DNA from: Emcibacter nanhaiensis
Lineage (GTDB): Bacteria; Pseudomonadota; Alphaproteobacteria; Sphingomonadales; Emcibacteraceae
NCBI RefSeq assembly: GCF_006385175.1
Contig: NZ_VFIY01000008.1
Span: 1 to 64,000, forward strand
Length of the DNA: 64,000 nucleotides
Direction of reading: 5' to 3'
Positions within the stretch are counted from its first letter, which is position 1. Each line of letters starts with the position of its first letter. Below the pieces are notes generated by a model, which saw only the letters and a list, made by a program, of their open reading frames with translations, was not told the origin of the DNA and did no database searches. The translations under genes were made by a program, and so were the position numbers. Positions 26,323 through 35,084 of this stretch are shown here, piece after piece.

Positions 26323-27136
26323 TGAACTGGAAACCTCCCTGCTGGGGGCAAGAAATGCGGTTGCCGCTTTCCAGGAGCGCTGGGACGGCAAAACTCCCTA
26401 TGTGGTCGCCACCATTATCCGGGTCCATGGTGCGGCCGCTGCCAAGCCCGGCGACAAGGCGATCATCACCGGTGACGGCGAGATTATCGGCACCATCGGC
26501 GGCGGCTGCCTGAGGGGCGCGGTCAAGAAGGCGGCACAACACGCCATCGAGAGCGGCGAGCCCCAGTTCATCCGCACCATGCCCAAGGAACGCATGGATG
26601 AGGTCGAGGAAGAAGAAGGCCTCGAGACCTTTCCCAGCAGCTGCCCGAGCAAAGGCGAAGTGGAGGTATTCCTCGAACCGGTCAAACCCAAACCGACCCT
26701 GGTGGTATTCGGCGAAACGGAACTTGCCCATTCCCTCGTGGTCTTTGGCCGGGCGCTGGGCTTCCGCTCCCTGCACGGGGAAAGTGGCGGCAACTCGGCG
26801 GCCACGGAAAACTTCACCCTTGACGATCTCGCCGCCGGCAACAAACCTGCCCCGGACTATATTGTCGTCGCCACCCAGGGCGTCAAAGACAAGGCTGCGC
26901 TGGAGGCCGCCGTGAAAAGCTGTTGCCCCCATGTGTTTTTTGTGGCCAGTATGAAAAAAGCCGCTTTCTGGAAAGAACGGCTTGTGGAAAGCGGGATCTC
27001 GGATCAGGATCTGGACCGGCTGATCTCACCGGCCGGGTTGCATATCGGCGCCCGGGGGCCGGCGGAGATTGCCGTCTCCATCCTGGCCCAGGTCATCCAG
27101 ATCAAGAATGAGAAGAAACCGAGTGACGACAGCTAG
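26309..27136 (+). CDS. coxF: CoxF, XdhC-family molybdoenzyme maturation factor
   Basis: 275-residue XdhC/CoxI-family protein thought to protect or modify the molybdenum cofactor before insertion. N-terminal conserved YVVATIIRVHGAAAAKPGDKAI and GGGCLRGAV; a C-terminal Rossmann-like domain with TLVVFGETELAHSL and PAGLHIGARGPAEIAVSI. The TTG at 26309 is chosen because GGAG lies 8 nt upstream and it matches the overlapping start pattern of this operon. A start 99 bp earlier would lie inside coxE. Confidence 0.88.
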   Translation: MPPLSELETSLLGARNAVAAFQERWDGKTPYVVATIIRVHGAAAAKPGDKAIITGDGEIIGTIGGGCLRGAVKKAAQHAIESGEPQFIRTMPKERMDEVEEEEGLETFPSSCPSKGEVEVFLEPVKPKPTLVVFGETELAHSLVVFGRALGFRSLHGESGGNSAATENFTLDDLAAGNKPAPDYIVVATQGVKDKAALEAAVKSCCPHVFFVASMKKAAFWKERLVESGISDQDLDRLISPAGLHIGARGPAEIAVSILAQVIQIKNEKKPSDDS

Positions 27137-27731
27137 TCCTGACATAGAAATCGTCGTGCTTGCCGCAGGACTGTCCCGGCGCATGGGCGAAGCCAACAAG
27201 CTGCTGCTCGAAATTGACGGCGAGCCGCTGGTCCGCCGGGCCGTGCGCCGCTACCGGGCCTGCGCCGAGCGGGTCATCGTCGTCCTCGGCCATGAAGCGG
27301 ACCGGGTGCGTGAAGCCCTCAGCGGCCTCGACGTGCGCTGTGTGGTCAACCCGGACTATCAGGAAGGACGGCAGTCCACCGCCCGGGCCGGTTTCCAGGC
27401 GGCGGCTATGGACGGGGAAGCGGTCATGCTTGCCCTCGCCGACCAGCCGCTGCTGGAGGAAGCAGACATTGCCCTGCTGATCGACGGATTTATGCATAGC
27501 GGTAGAGATAAAATCTTCATCCCCTATTTCCAAGGCGCCAGAGGCAACCCGGTGATATTTCCGGCGTCCCTGGCACGGGATATCAAGGCTGACAGGCAGG
27601 TGCCGGGATGCCGGAAATTCATCGATGCCCACCCCGAACTGGTGCACCGGTTCGAGGTTCCCAACAACCATTTCATGACCGACATCGACACGCCGGAAGA
27701 GGCGCAACTTTTCGGGGCAATGCCCCAATGA
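27123..27731 (+). CDS. MocA-like molybdenum cofactor cytidylyltransferase
   Basis: 202-residue MobA-like nucleotidyltransferase. The N-terminal signature VVLAAGLSRRMGEANKLL is the nucleotide-binding loop, ALADQPLL carries the metal-binding Asp, and RGNPVIFP is typical of MocA/NboR relatives. CODH needs the cytosine dinucleotide form of the cofactor, so attaching CMP to molybdopterin is the likely role. The GTG at 27123 gives a 14-bp overlap with coxF like its neighbours. The start is less certain than the family. Confidence 0.82.
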   Translation: MTTASPDIEIVVLAAGLSRRMGEANKLLLEIDGEPLVRRAVRRYRACAERVIVVLGHEADRVREALSGLDVRCVVNPDYQEGRQSTARAGFQAAAMDGEAVMLALADQPLLEEADIALLIDGFMHSGRDKIFIPYFQGARGNPVIFPASLARDIKADRQVPGCRKFIDAHPELVHRFEVPNNHFMTDIDTPEEAQLFGAMPQ

Positions 27732-27757
27732 ACATTTAAAGAAACAGGAAGACATCA

Positions 27758-28306
27758 ATGAAAATTACAGGTGAAAACGAAATTCCCGCCACCAAGGCAG
27801 AAGTCTGGGAGGCCATCAACGATCCGGAGATCCTGGCCAAATGCATTCCCGGCTGCGAAAGCATGGAACGGATCGGCGAGAACAGTTTTAAAGCCAAGGT
27901 GACCAACCGCATCGGCCCGGTGACCGCCAGCTTTGAGGGCCAGGTGGAACTCAGCGACCTCAACCCGCCACACAGCTATACCCTGAGCGGCGCCGGCAGC
28001 GCCGGCTCCATGGGCAATGCCAAGGGGGCGGCCAAGGTCACCCTGACCGAGACGGAGGTTGGCACCAAGCTCAGCTATGATGTGGATGCGGAAGTGACCG
28101 GCAAGATCGCCCAACTGGGCGGACGCCTGATCCAGAGCACCGCAAATATGCTGGCCGGGCAGTTCTTCAAGAAGCTGGCCCAGGTCATCAGCGTGGAAAC
28201 CGGTGCCGAGCTGCCGCCTGAAGAAGGTCCGGGTGTGGTGAAGTGGGTTGTGATCGGCGGCGTGGTGATTGCCGTTGCGGTCGTCGCCTATGTGCTGCTG
28301 TCCTGA
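27758..28306 (+). CDS. coxG: CoxG, membrane-anchored SRPBCC protein
   Basis: 182 residues. The N-terminal START/SRPBCC lipid-cavity domain (about 1-145) begins MKITGENEIPATKAEVWEAIND. A C-terminal membrane helix (about 160-181, VVKWVVIGGVVIAVAVVAYVLL) acts as tail anchor. CoxG tethers CO dehydrogenase to the membrane and assists electron transfer to quinone. It is the last gene of the plus-strand cox operon, 26 bp after the MocA-like gene and just before the shared terminator. Confidence 0.93.
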   Translation: MKITGENEIPATKAEVWEAINDPEILAKCIPGCESMERIGENSFKAKVTNRIGPVTASFEGQVELSDLNPPHSYTLSGAGSAGSMGNAKGAAKVTLTETEVGTKLSYDVDAEVTGKIAQLGGRLIQSTANMLAGQFFKKLAQVISVETGAELPPEEGPGVVKWVVIGGVVIAVAVVAYVLLS

Positions 28307-28329
28307 CTGGGCGAACTTCTCTACCAAGG

Positions 28330-28356
28330 AAATGGCGGGCCGGGCCCGCCATTTTT
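28330..28356. terminator. Bidirectional terminator between coxG and coxI-like gene
   Basis: AAATGGCGGGC (28330-28340) pairs with GCCCGCCATTT (28344-28354) over a 3-nt loop, with T5 at 28352-28356. Read from the plus strand it ends the cox operon. From the minus strand it lies directly after the coxI-like stop. Confidence 0.85.
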
Positions 28357-29329
28357 ATTTGCCGGTCCTGTCCAGGATAACCTTGCTGTAGCCCTCGATG
28401 ATTTCCGCCAGGGTCGAGATCGCCACCATGGACGCATCCCGGAGCGAGGACACCAGCCCGATGGGACCGTGGATGCGGGCGATATCGCTGTCGTCGACTC
28501 CTGCTTCCTCCAGCTGGTCACAGCGGATGGCGTGGGCCTTGCGGCTGCCGAGGGCGCCGATGTAAAAGGCTTTGCCGCCGAGGGCGGATTTCAGCAGCTC
28601 GGTTTCCCAGCTGTGGTCATGGAACATCAGCACAAAGGCGGTATAGATATCGTCGTGGTTTTCCGGCGGCCGGGAGGGACTGTTCAGCAACTCGGTGGTC
28701 CCAGCCCCGAGCGCCCGCGCCTGACGCAGACAGTTTTCGTCCGGCGACTGGACAATGACCTCAAAGCCGGAGGCACAGGCCAGCCGGGTCAGGGCCAGCA
28801 CCTCTGCGCCGATGCCGGCAATGCGCAGCTGCAGTTTGGGCAGGCAGCTGACCACGAACGTCTCCCCGTCCCGCCAGCGGGACATATCAGAGCGAGTATC
28901 GCTGAGCTTCAGGCCTCCATCCACGCCCACCTCCAGCGCACATTCCCGGCGATCCGACAGGCGCTCGATGGCCTGGCGGAGGACCTCCAGGTCCGGGTTG
29001 GGAGTGATCAGCAGGTCGATGGCGCCGCCACACGGCAGCTTGATATCCACATAGGGAGAGCCCTGACCGTACCTGACCTGGGCCGGGGTGTTCGTGTCCA
29101 TGGCCTGCTGCGCCTGAAACACCAGATTGCCGTCGACACAGCCGTTGGAGACATAGCCGGCGACGGTGCCGTCTTCCAGCACCCCCATCAGGGCACCGGG
29201 AGCACGCACCGACCCGCCGACGGTCTCGGTCACCGTCACCAGGGCGGTCTTTTCCCCTCTCCCTGCCGCCTCCAGAAGAAAAGACAGCACATCAAGGGGG
29301 TGATCATAGTTGTGAAAAAGACTGGTCAT
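28355..29329 (-). CDS. coxI: CoxI-like XdhC-family protein
   Basis: 324-residue XdhC/CoxI-family protein. The N-terminal part (about 10-110) has KTALVTVTETVGGSVRAPGALMGV and VSNGCVDGNLV, with a Cys typical of the family, and LPCGGAIDLLI. The C-terminal Rossmann domain has AGIGAEVLALTRLA and KAFYIGALGSRKAHA. It probably serves molybdenum-cofactor sulfuration and delivery alongside CoxF. The ATG at 29329 is used rather than the TTG at 29335; the ribosome site is weak. It is encoded convergent to the cox operon, unlike the canonical cluster. Confidence 0.88.
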   Translation of the reverse strand: MTSLFHNYDHPLDVLSFLLEAAGRGEKTALVTVTETVGGSVRAPGALMGVLEDGTVAGYVSNGCVDGNLVFQAQQAMDTNTPAQVRYGQGSPYVDIKLPCGGAIDLLITPNPDLEVLRQAIERLSDRRECALEVGVDGGLKLSDTRSDMSRWRDGETFVVSCLPKLQLRIAGIGAEVLALTRLACASGFEVIVQSPDENCLRQARALGAGTTELLNSPSRPPENHDDIYTAFVLMFHDHSWETELLKSALGGKAFYIGALGSRKAHAIRCDQLEEAGVDDSDIARIHGPIGLVSSLRDASMVAISTLAEIIEGYSKVILDRTGK

Positions 29330-29883
29330 GGGCAAGCTGGGATTAATTTACTGACTTCCTGTTCGATACTGCATGGATGCAGTTTAGGGCATCCAGCTGC
29401 ATTTGAACATTCCCGGCCTGCCCAAATGGTAAGTTTATATCGTCATTCGGGAGAAAATTCCGCCTTTGAAGAAGGTGACCCCGGGCAACCGCTGAAGAAC
29501 AGGGCCCCGGCGGTCCGCGGACTGGTGGAGGACTGTCGGATAATTTTACAACTTTTGATCTGCGATTCCGGCACCGTTTCGAAGGTTCCGCCCCAGTTAT
29601 TTCAATGACTTATAACCTATTGAAATATAATTGAAAAATCACTGAAACACCCTTGTAACATTGAGCTGTCGGCAGACTTTACAGTTTTTGTGACAAGCCC
29701 TCCAAAATACATCATAACCTTTTGTTTTATATAAGAAATATCATTCTGGCGCAGATATTGCTTTGCCGTTGCAGGATTCCCGCGGTGCGCAACCTGCGGG
29801 AATAAAGAACCAATCGGGCTTAAAGAGCCGGGCAGGCATCCAGACTTGTCCGGCAGGGATTTAGTAAAAGAACAGGACTACCA
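29330..29883. other. Intergenic region coxI / RTX gene
   Basis: 554 bp without a credible gene. It becomes AT-rich between 29590 and 29770, where the RTX promoter probably lies. An inverted repeat, ATTCCCGC (29776-29783) and GCGGGAAT (29796-29803), stands 80 bp upstream of the RTX start and may be a leader hairpin or operator. Confidence 0.4.
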
Positions 29884-30726
29884 ATGAAAAATATTTTAGC
29901 GTTCAGCTTTCTTGCGGCAGTGTTTTTGACAACCGCGACCGCACAGGCCGATGTGATTATCGGCAATTCCTCAGATGAAATCCTCATCGGCACAAACGGC
30001 AACGACATTATTGATGGGCGCGGCGGCGCAGACCTGATCAAGGGCCGCGGCGGCGATGATGATATCTTCGGCGGCAACGGCCAGGATGAAATCCGCGCCG
30101 GCGCAGGCGAGGATCGTGTCGCCGGCGGCGGCGGCGCCGACTACCTCTATGGCAATAACGGCAATGACATCCTCTTTGGCGAAAACGGCGCAGACCGCCT
30201 GTTTGGCGGCAATGACAATGATTATCTTGTCGGCGGCGCCGGCAACGACCGCCTGTACGGCCAGAACGGCGACGACCTGATGGTACTCGGTGACGGCAGG
30301 GACCGGGCCAGCGGCGGTACCGGATCTGACGTTTTCTTCATGGACATCCTCGACTCAAAAACCGACATCCTGATCGACTTTGAAACCGGAGATTACCTGG
30401 ACCTCACCACCCTGCTGCTGGGGTATGACACCGACGTTTCCGAGATGGAAGACTATGTATCCTTTATCCAGGACGGCAACGACACCCTGGTGCAGGTTGA
30501 CCGGGACGGTCTCTCTGACGGCTATAGCTTTGTTGACGCCCTGATCCTCCGGGATGTTATCGCCTGGCGTATCGATCTTATCAACCTGGAAGACATGGAG
30601 TGGGCCGGGGAAGAATATGTGGATTTCGGCCCCGTCCTGTTTGTGGATGTACCGGCCCCGGGCGCCCTGTCGCTGGGCCTGCTCGGCCTGGCCAGCATGG
30701 GCCTTGTTCGTTCCCGCCGCAAGTAA
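29884..30726 (+). CDS. Secreted RTX-repeat calcium-binding protein with PEP-CTERM-like tail
   Basis: 280 residues. A Sec signal peptide (about 1-22, cleavage after AQA) is followed by about ten glycine/aspartate nonapeptide repeats (GGxGxDxhx type, about 35-150, such as GGAGNDRLYGQNGDD) that bind Ca2+. An acidic domain follows. The C-terminus VPAPGALSLGLLGLASMGLV plus RSRRK has the PxPG-hydrophobic-Arg layout of PEP-CTERM sorting signals. RTX proteins normally use type I secretion without an N-terminal signal, so this protein is atypical. It stands immediately upstream of the type II secretion operon. Confidence 0.8.
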   Translation: MKNILAFSFLAAVFLTTATAQADVIIGNSSDEILIGTNGNDIIDGRGGADLIKGRGGDDDIFGGNGQDEIRAGAGEDRVAGGGGADYLYGNNGNDILFGENGADRLFGGNDNDYLVGGAGNDRLYGQNGDDLMVLGDGRDRASGGTGSDVFFMDILDSKTDILIDFETGDYLDLTTLLLGYDTDVSEMEDYVSFIQDGNDTLVQVDRDGLSDGYSFVDALILRDVIAWRIDLINLEDMEWAGEEYVDFGPVLFVDVPAPGALSLGLLGLASMGLVRSRRK

Positions 30727-30753
30727 CGGTTCACAGCGGACTTGACCAATACC

Positions 30754-30780
30754 GGGAAGGGTGTCCCCACCACCCTTCCC
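30754..30780 (+). terminator. Terminator after RTX gene
   Basis: GGGAAGGGTG (30754-30763) pairs with CACCCTTCCC (30771-30780) over a 7-nt loop, followed by a T-rich stretch. It separates the RTX gene from the type II secretion operon. Confidence 0.7.
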
Positions 30781-30789
30781 TTCGCATTT

Positions 30790-30807
30790 CTGTCATACCG
30801 ATGTCAC
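30790..30807 (+). promoter_or_regulatory. PhoB-box-like direct repeat upstream of gspE
   Basis: CTGTCAT-ACCG-ATGTCAC is two 7-bp units 11 bp apart and matches the Pho box consensus (CTGTCAT-N4-CTGTCAY) at 13 of 14 unit positions. It lies 64 bp before the gspE GTG and right after the RTX terminator, which fits an activator site. Binding by PhoB is inferred. Confidence 0.65.
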
Positions 30808-30870
30808 ATAGCCGCTCTAGTTTGAAACCTTAAGATCTCAACGGGTCCGGGCAGGACCTGCAGCGGTTCA

Positions 30871-32619
30871 GTGGAAATGTCCCAGTCATTGTCAGAACAG
30901 TCAATACAGCATGGTGTAGCGGACCAGCCGGAGGATTTTGTCAGCTTTCTGGTGCGGCAGGACGTGCTTGATGAGACCGGCGCAACACGCATCCGCCGTG
31001 CGGCTGAGGAAAGCGGCGGTCGTCCGGCGCATATCCTGGTCAGCCTCGGCCTGATGAACGACGAACAATGCTGCCGCACCCTGGCCGACTTCACCGGCTG
31101 TTCCCTGCTGAGCGGCGCGGACCTGGAACAACGGGACCCGGAGTTGCTGACCGGGGGCCCCCTGCCCGTCAAATTCCTGCGGGAAAACCTGGTCCTGCCC
31201 CTGCGGGATCAGGAAGACGGTTTTGCGCTGGCGCTCACCGACCCGACCGACAAGTTCCTGATCCACGCCATTGACCTGGCCGTGGGCAAGCCCCTCGCCC
31301 TCCTTATCGCCACCCGGGCGCAGCTGGAGCGCAGCCTGGCGGACCACGATACGGCTGAGACTTCCGCGCCGGACAGCACGACCGAAGGCGTCGAGCAGGA
31401 GGACCTTGGCCGCCTCAGGGAACTGGCCAGCGAGGCGCCGGTCATCAGGCTGGTCAGCAGGTTGCTGGACCGGGCGGTAGAGCTTAAAGCCACCGACATC
31501 CACCTGGAATCCTCTGAACGGGACCTGACTGTCCGGTTCCGGCTCGACGGCCAGCTGAAAGTGATCGAGAAAATCGACCGTGGCCCGCGCGCCGCGGTGC
31601 TGTCCCGCATCAAGCTGCTGGCCCATATGAATATTGCCGAAAACCGCCTGCCCCAGGACGGTCGCATCCGCACCACCATCCGCGGCCGCAATATCGACCT
31701 GCGCGTCGCCACCCTGCCGGCCATTCACGGGGAAACCATCGTCATCCGGATCCTCGACCAGCAGGCTGTTGAACTGGATTTTGCGGCACTCGGTTTTTCC
31801 GACCGGGATAGCGCCGCCCTGATGGAGATCCTGCACCGGCCCAACGGCATTTTCCTGGTCACCGGCCCGACCAGTTCCGGGAAAACCACGACACTCTACG
31901 CCGCGCTGAAATCCATCAATCAGCCGGAGCGCAAAATCATTACCGTGGAAGACCCGGTGGAATATGAACTGCCGGGCATCGTCCAGACCCAGGTCAAGCC
32001 GGAGATCGGCCTCAGCTTCGCCCGGGTGCTGCGCGCCACATTGCGCCATAATCCCAATGTGCTGCTGATCGGCGAAATCCGCGACCTGGAAACGGCAAGT
32101 ATCGCCGTCGAAGCGGCCCTGACCGGCCATCTGGTGCTGGCCACCCTGCATACCAACAGCGCCGCCGCCAGCATCTCCCGGCTGCTGGATATGGGCGTCG
32201 ACGATTACCTGCTGGCCTCCACCCTGGCCGGGGCCTCGGCCCAGCGCCTGGTGCGCTGCCTGTGTCCGGACTGCCGCACGGAAGTGCAGGTGGACGGGGA
32301 CGTCCTGCGCCGCCATCTGGCCGGACAGGAACAGATCCTCGACGGCCATGTCACCGACGGCAAGGTGACCCTGTGGCAGCCCGCGGGCTGCCCGGTCTGC
32401 GATCACACGGGCTACAGGGGTCGCACCATCATCCACGAACTGATGCCGGTTGATGAACAATTGCGTCAGCAGGTATATGGGCACCGGGACAGTGCCGACA
32501 TCGAGAAAAGCCTGCTGTCCGACGGCTGGGTCAACATGCGGGGCAGCGGCATCAAAAAAGCGCTCGGCGGCCGGACCTCGCTCGAAGAGGTGCTGCGCAT
32601 GACCTCCGGCTCGTATTAG
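30871..32619 (+). CDS. gspE: Type II secretion ATPase GspE
   Basis: 582-residue cytoplasmic secretion ATPase that powers pseudopilus assembly. The N-terminal GspE-N domain (about 15-150) precedes the RecA-like core: Walker A GPTSSGKTTT, the Asp box ITVEDPVEYEL, Walker B LIGEIRD and the His box TGHLVLATLHTN. A tetracysteine zinc motif, CLCPDCRTE with CPVCDHTG, is present. The start may be GTG 30871 or ATG 30877. It is the first gene of an eleven-gene operon running to gspK, preceded by a Pho-box-like sequence. Confidence 0.93.
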   Translation: MEMSQSLSEQSIQHGVADQPEDFVSFLVRQDVLDETGATRIRRAAEESGGRPAHILVSLGLMNDEQCCRTLADFTGCSLLSGADLEQRDPELLTGGPLPVKFLRENLVLPLRDQEDGFALALTDPTDKFLIHAIDLAVGKPLALLIATRAQLERSLADHDTAETSAPDSTTEGVEQEDLGRLRELASEAPVIRLVSRLLDRAVELKATDIHLESSERDLTVRFRLDGQLKVIEKIDRGPRAAVLSRIKLLAHMNIAENRLPQDGRIRTTIRGRNIDLRVATLPAIHGETIVIRILDQQAVELDFAALGFSDRDSAALMEILHRPNGIFLVTGPTSSGKTTTLYAALKSINQPERKIITVEDPVEYELPGIVQTQVKPEIGLSFARVLRATLRHNPNVLLIGEIRDLETASIAVEAALTGHLVLATLHTNSAAASISRLLDMGVDDYLLASTLAGASAQRLVRCLCPDCRTEVQVDGDVLRRHLAGQEQILDGHVTDGKVTLWQPAGCPVCDHTGYRGRTIIHELMPVDEQLRQQVYGHRDSADIEKSLLSDGWVNMRGSGIKKALGGRTSLEEVLRMTSGSY

Positions 32620-32630
32620 GGTACTGGCCA

Positions 32631-33845
32631 ATGGTTCAGTTCAGCTATCATGCCCTGTCCGCAGATGGAAAAAGTCATAAAGGCGAACTTGACGCCCGCG
32701 ACCGCATGGACGCCCTGCGCCAGTTGCGCCGGGAAGGCCTGTCCCCGGTCAGCCTGAGCGGCGACGAGGGTGCGATCCGACGGTTGCTGGCCATGGAAGT
32801 GGGCGGCAGCAAGGCCGTCACCGCTGAGGACCGGGCGGAAATGATGGAACAGCTCGCCCTGCTGCTGGGTGCCGGCATGACCATGGAACAAAGCCTCGCC
32901 CTGCTGATCGACACCCTGCGCACCGACCGGCAAAGACAACTGATGCAGGCGGCGCTGGACAAGCTCCGGGCCGGGGAAAAGCTCACCGACTGCCTGGCTG
33001 AACCCGAATTCGGTTTTTCCCGCATCGACCTCAACCTGATCCGGGCCGGGGAACTGAGCGCGACCCTGCCCGCCGTCCTTAACCGGCTGGCGGAACACCA
33101 CCGCAAGACGCTGGAGCTGAAAAGCCAGCTGATCTCCGCCCTCACCTATCCGACGGTCCTGGTGATTGCCGCTATCGGTGTTGTGCTGCTGATGGTCACT
33201 GTGGTGCTGCCGCGGTTTGAACCGATCTTCGCCAATGCCGGGGAAAAACTGCCGCTGCTGACCCGCATCCTGTGGGATGTCAGTCAGGCCGCGCTCGACT
33301 ATGGCCCGCTGATCCTGCTGTTGCTGGCACTGCCGGTCCTTTATCTGCTGCTGATGCTGCGCAGCGCGGACGGACGCGCCAGAATTGACGCCCTGATGCT
33401 GAAAGTCGGGCCGCTGCGCCGTCTTGTGGTCGACCTGGGCACCGTTCGGTTCGCCCGCGCGCTTTCCATCCTGACCGAGGGTGGCGTCTCCCTGCAGCAG
33501 GCACTGGCGCTGGCGACCCGGGGCAGCGGCAACCGGGCGATGGATGACAAACTCAGGGAAGCCGGTCAGGAAGTGGAACAGGGACGCCCGCTGTGGCAGG
33601 CGCTGGAGGGGACCGGGCTGCTGCCCCGCCTCAGCCTGCAGTTCATGCGCATCGGCGAGGAAACAAACCAGCTTCCCCATATGCTGACCCGGCTTGCCGA
33701 CATCATCGAACGCCGGATGGAAAAGAAACTCAACCGGCTGACTAGCCTGCTCACCCCCGTTGTCACCCTCATCATGGGGATCGTGGTCGGGCTCGTGATC
33801 TGGTCCATCATGTCCGCCGTTCTTGGTATCAACGAACTTGTATGA
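32631..33845 (+). CDS. gspF: Type II secretion inner-membrane platform protein GspF
   Basis: 404-residue polytopic platform protein, the usual length. Two T2SSF domains lie at about 70-190 and 270-395, with membrane segments near 170-200 (LISALTYPTVLVIAAIGVVL), 223-245 and 375-400 (LTPVVTLIMGIVVGLVIWSI). The N-terminus MVQFSYHALSADGKSHKGELDA is characteristic. It connects GspE to the pseudopilus base. It lies 11 bp after gspE and 10 bp before gspG. Confidence 0.94.
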   Translation: MVQFSYHALSADGKSHKGELDARDRMDALRQLRREGLSPVSLSGDEGAIRRLLAMEVGGSKAVTAEDRAEMMEQLALLLGAGMTMEQSLALLIDTLRTDRQRQLMQAALDKLRAGEKLTDCLAEPEFGFSRIDLNLIRAGELSATLPAVLNRLAEHHRKTLELKSQLISALTYPTVLVIAAIGVVLLMVTVVLPRFEPIFANAGEKLPLLTRILWDVSQAALDYGPLILLLLALPVLYLLLMLRSADGRARIDALMLKVGPLRRLVVDLGTVRFARALSILTEGGVSLQQALALATRGSGNRAMDDKLREAGQEVEQGRPLWQALEGTGLLPRLSLQFMRIGEETNQLPHMLTRLADIIERRMEKKLNRLTSLLTPVVTLIMGIVVGLVIWSIMSAVLGINELV

Positions 33846-33855
33846 AGTAAGAAAC

Positions 33856-34296
33856 ATGGGCAACAAACGGAAATATCAACAAAGAGCCGGTGACGAAGGC
33901 TATACCCTGCTGGAACTTCTGGTGGTGCTGGCGATCCTGGCGCTGCTGGCCACTTTCGCCGCACCGGCGGTATTGAAATACCTCGGCTCCGCCAAGGAAG
34001 ATGTGGCCGGTGTACAGCTGGAAAACCTGGCCGCTGCGCTTAATCTCTACCGCCTGGAAGTCGGCGATTACCCCAGCACCGATGACGGGCTCCAGGCCCT
34101 GCTCACCGCGCCGAAAGACGCCGCCAGCTGGAATGGCCCCTATCTGGAAAAGGAAAGCGGCATCATCGATCCCTGGGGCACGCCCTATGTCTATAAAAAA
34201 CCCGGAACGGACCGTGCCTACGACCTGATGAGCTATGGCGCCGACAAGGTGGCAGGCGGAGAAAACGAGAATGCGGACATCGTGGCCCGCAAATAA
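33856..34296 (+). CDS. gspG: Major pseudopilin GspG
   Basis: 146-residue major pseudopilin, assembled into the periplasmic pseudopilus after cleavage by a prepilin peptidase. The prepilin motif is EGYTLLELLVVLAILALLA, with cleavage after Gly and the Glu at mature position 5. The C-terminal Ca-binding GspG fold shows LYRLEVGDYPSTDDGLQALL, WNGPYLEK and DPWGTPYVYK. The ATG at 33856 keeps the short basic leader. No prepilin peptidase gene (gspO) is in the window. Confidence 0.95.
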   Translation: MGNKRKYQQRAGDEGYTLLELLVVLAILALLATFAAPAVLKYLGSAKEDVAGVQLENLAAALNLYRLEVGDYPSTDDGLQALLTAPKDAASWNGPYLEKESGIIDPWGTPYVYKKPGTDRAYDLMSYGADKVAGGENENADIVARK

Positions 34297-34741
34297 CCCT
34301 CACGCAGGCGATCAGGGCTATACGCTGCTGGAGATTCTGGTGGTGATCGCCATCCTGGCGCTGCTGGCGGGCCTTGCCGGGCCGCGCCTGTTCAGCGGCA
34401 ACGCGCGCACCGAGCTCACGCGCCTGGTACAGGAAAGCCGCCAGCTGGTGCTGGATACCGGCCTCAGGGCCCGGCAGACGGCCCGACCCCAGGCTCTGGT
34501 CCTGGACCTGACCGACAAGCGCCTCGCCAATGAGCGGGACAGCCTGTCCCTCGCCGGCCTGGATCGGCTGGACATGGTCACTGCCCGTGAACTCGGGGAA
34601 CAAAAGGACCAGGGACAGATCCTGTTTTATCCCGACGGCAGTTCCACCGGCGGTGAAATCCGCTTAGGGAAAGGGCCCTTTTCCGAGGTCCTGAAAATCG
34701 ACTGGCTGACCGGACAGGTGACCCGTGCCCCGGCGTCCTGA
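34271..34741 (+). CDS. gspH: Minor pseudopilin GspH
   Basis: 156-residue type II pseudopilin with leader and motif DQGYTLLEILVVIAILALLAGLAGPRLF. The globular part has short beta strands (QALVLDLTDKRLA, QILFYPDGSSTGGEIRLG) typical of GspH. The ATG at 34271 lies inside the end of gspG (26-bp overlap). It also overlaps gspI by 17 bp, in keeping with translational coupling of minor pseudopilins. Confidence 0.9.
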   Translation: MRTSWPANNPHAGDQGYTLLEILVVIAILALLAGLAGPRLFSGNARTELTRLVQESRQLVLDTGLRARQTARPQALVLDLTDKRLANERDSLSLAGLDRLDMVTARELGEQKDQGQILFYPDGSSTGGEIRLGKGPFSEVLKIDWLTGQVTRAPAS

Positions 34742-35084
34742 TCCTGAACGGGGCTTTACCCTGCTCGAGACCCTGGTGGCACTCGCCATCCTGTCGCTGG
34801 TGATGGTGGCGGCCTTCGGCGGCATATCCGACAGCCTGAACCGGACCGTCAGGCAACAGCAGGAACTGGACCGGCTGGCACAGGCGGAAAACCTCATGAC
34901 CCGGATCATGGCGGGAGAAAAGGTTTCTGAGACCGGCGACCTGCGCCTCAGCGTCCGGGATATCAGTCCCGAGGGCTTGACGGAAAAAGGATTTATCCTT
35001 GAACACATCCGGATCCTGGATAAGACCGGGGACCGGGTACTTCTGTCCAGCCAGTGGCTGCACCGGCGGGAGGAGGAACAATGA
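34725..35084 (+). CDS. gspI: Minor pseudopilin GspI
   Basis: 119 residues, normal for GspI, starting at a GTG with AGGTG upstream. The prepilin motif is ERGFTLLETLVALAILSLVMVAAFG. GspI forms the pseudopilus tip complex with GspJ and GspK. Its stop overlaps the gspJ start (ATGA). Confidence 0.9.
   Translation: MPRRPDPERGFTLLETLVALAILSLVMVAAFGGISDSLNRTVRQQQELDRLAQAENLMTRIMAGEKVSETGDLRLSVRDISPEGLTEKGFILEHIRILDKTGDRVLLSSQWLHRREEEQ

Noticed and set aside
29641-29700. Pho-box-like sequence upstream of the RTX gene
   Set aside because: TTGTAAC and CTGTCGG units occur but their spacing is 13 bp rather than 11, so it does not meet the pattern used for the other three sites.
30000-30340. DNA repeats resembling a CRISPR or tandem array
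   Set aside because: The repetition follows the 9-residue RTX protein repeats in frame, with no constant DNA repeat and spacer pattern.
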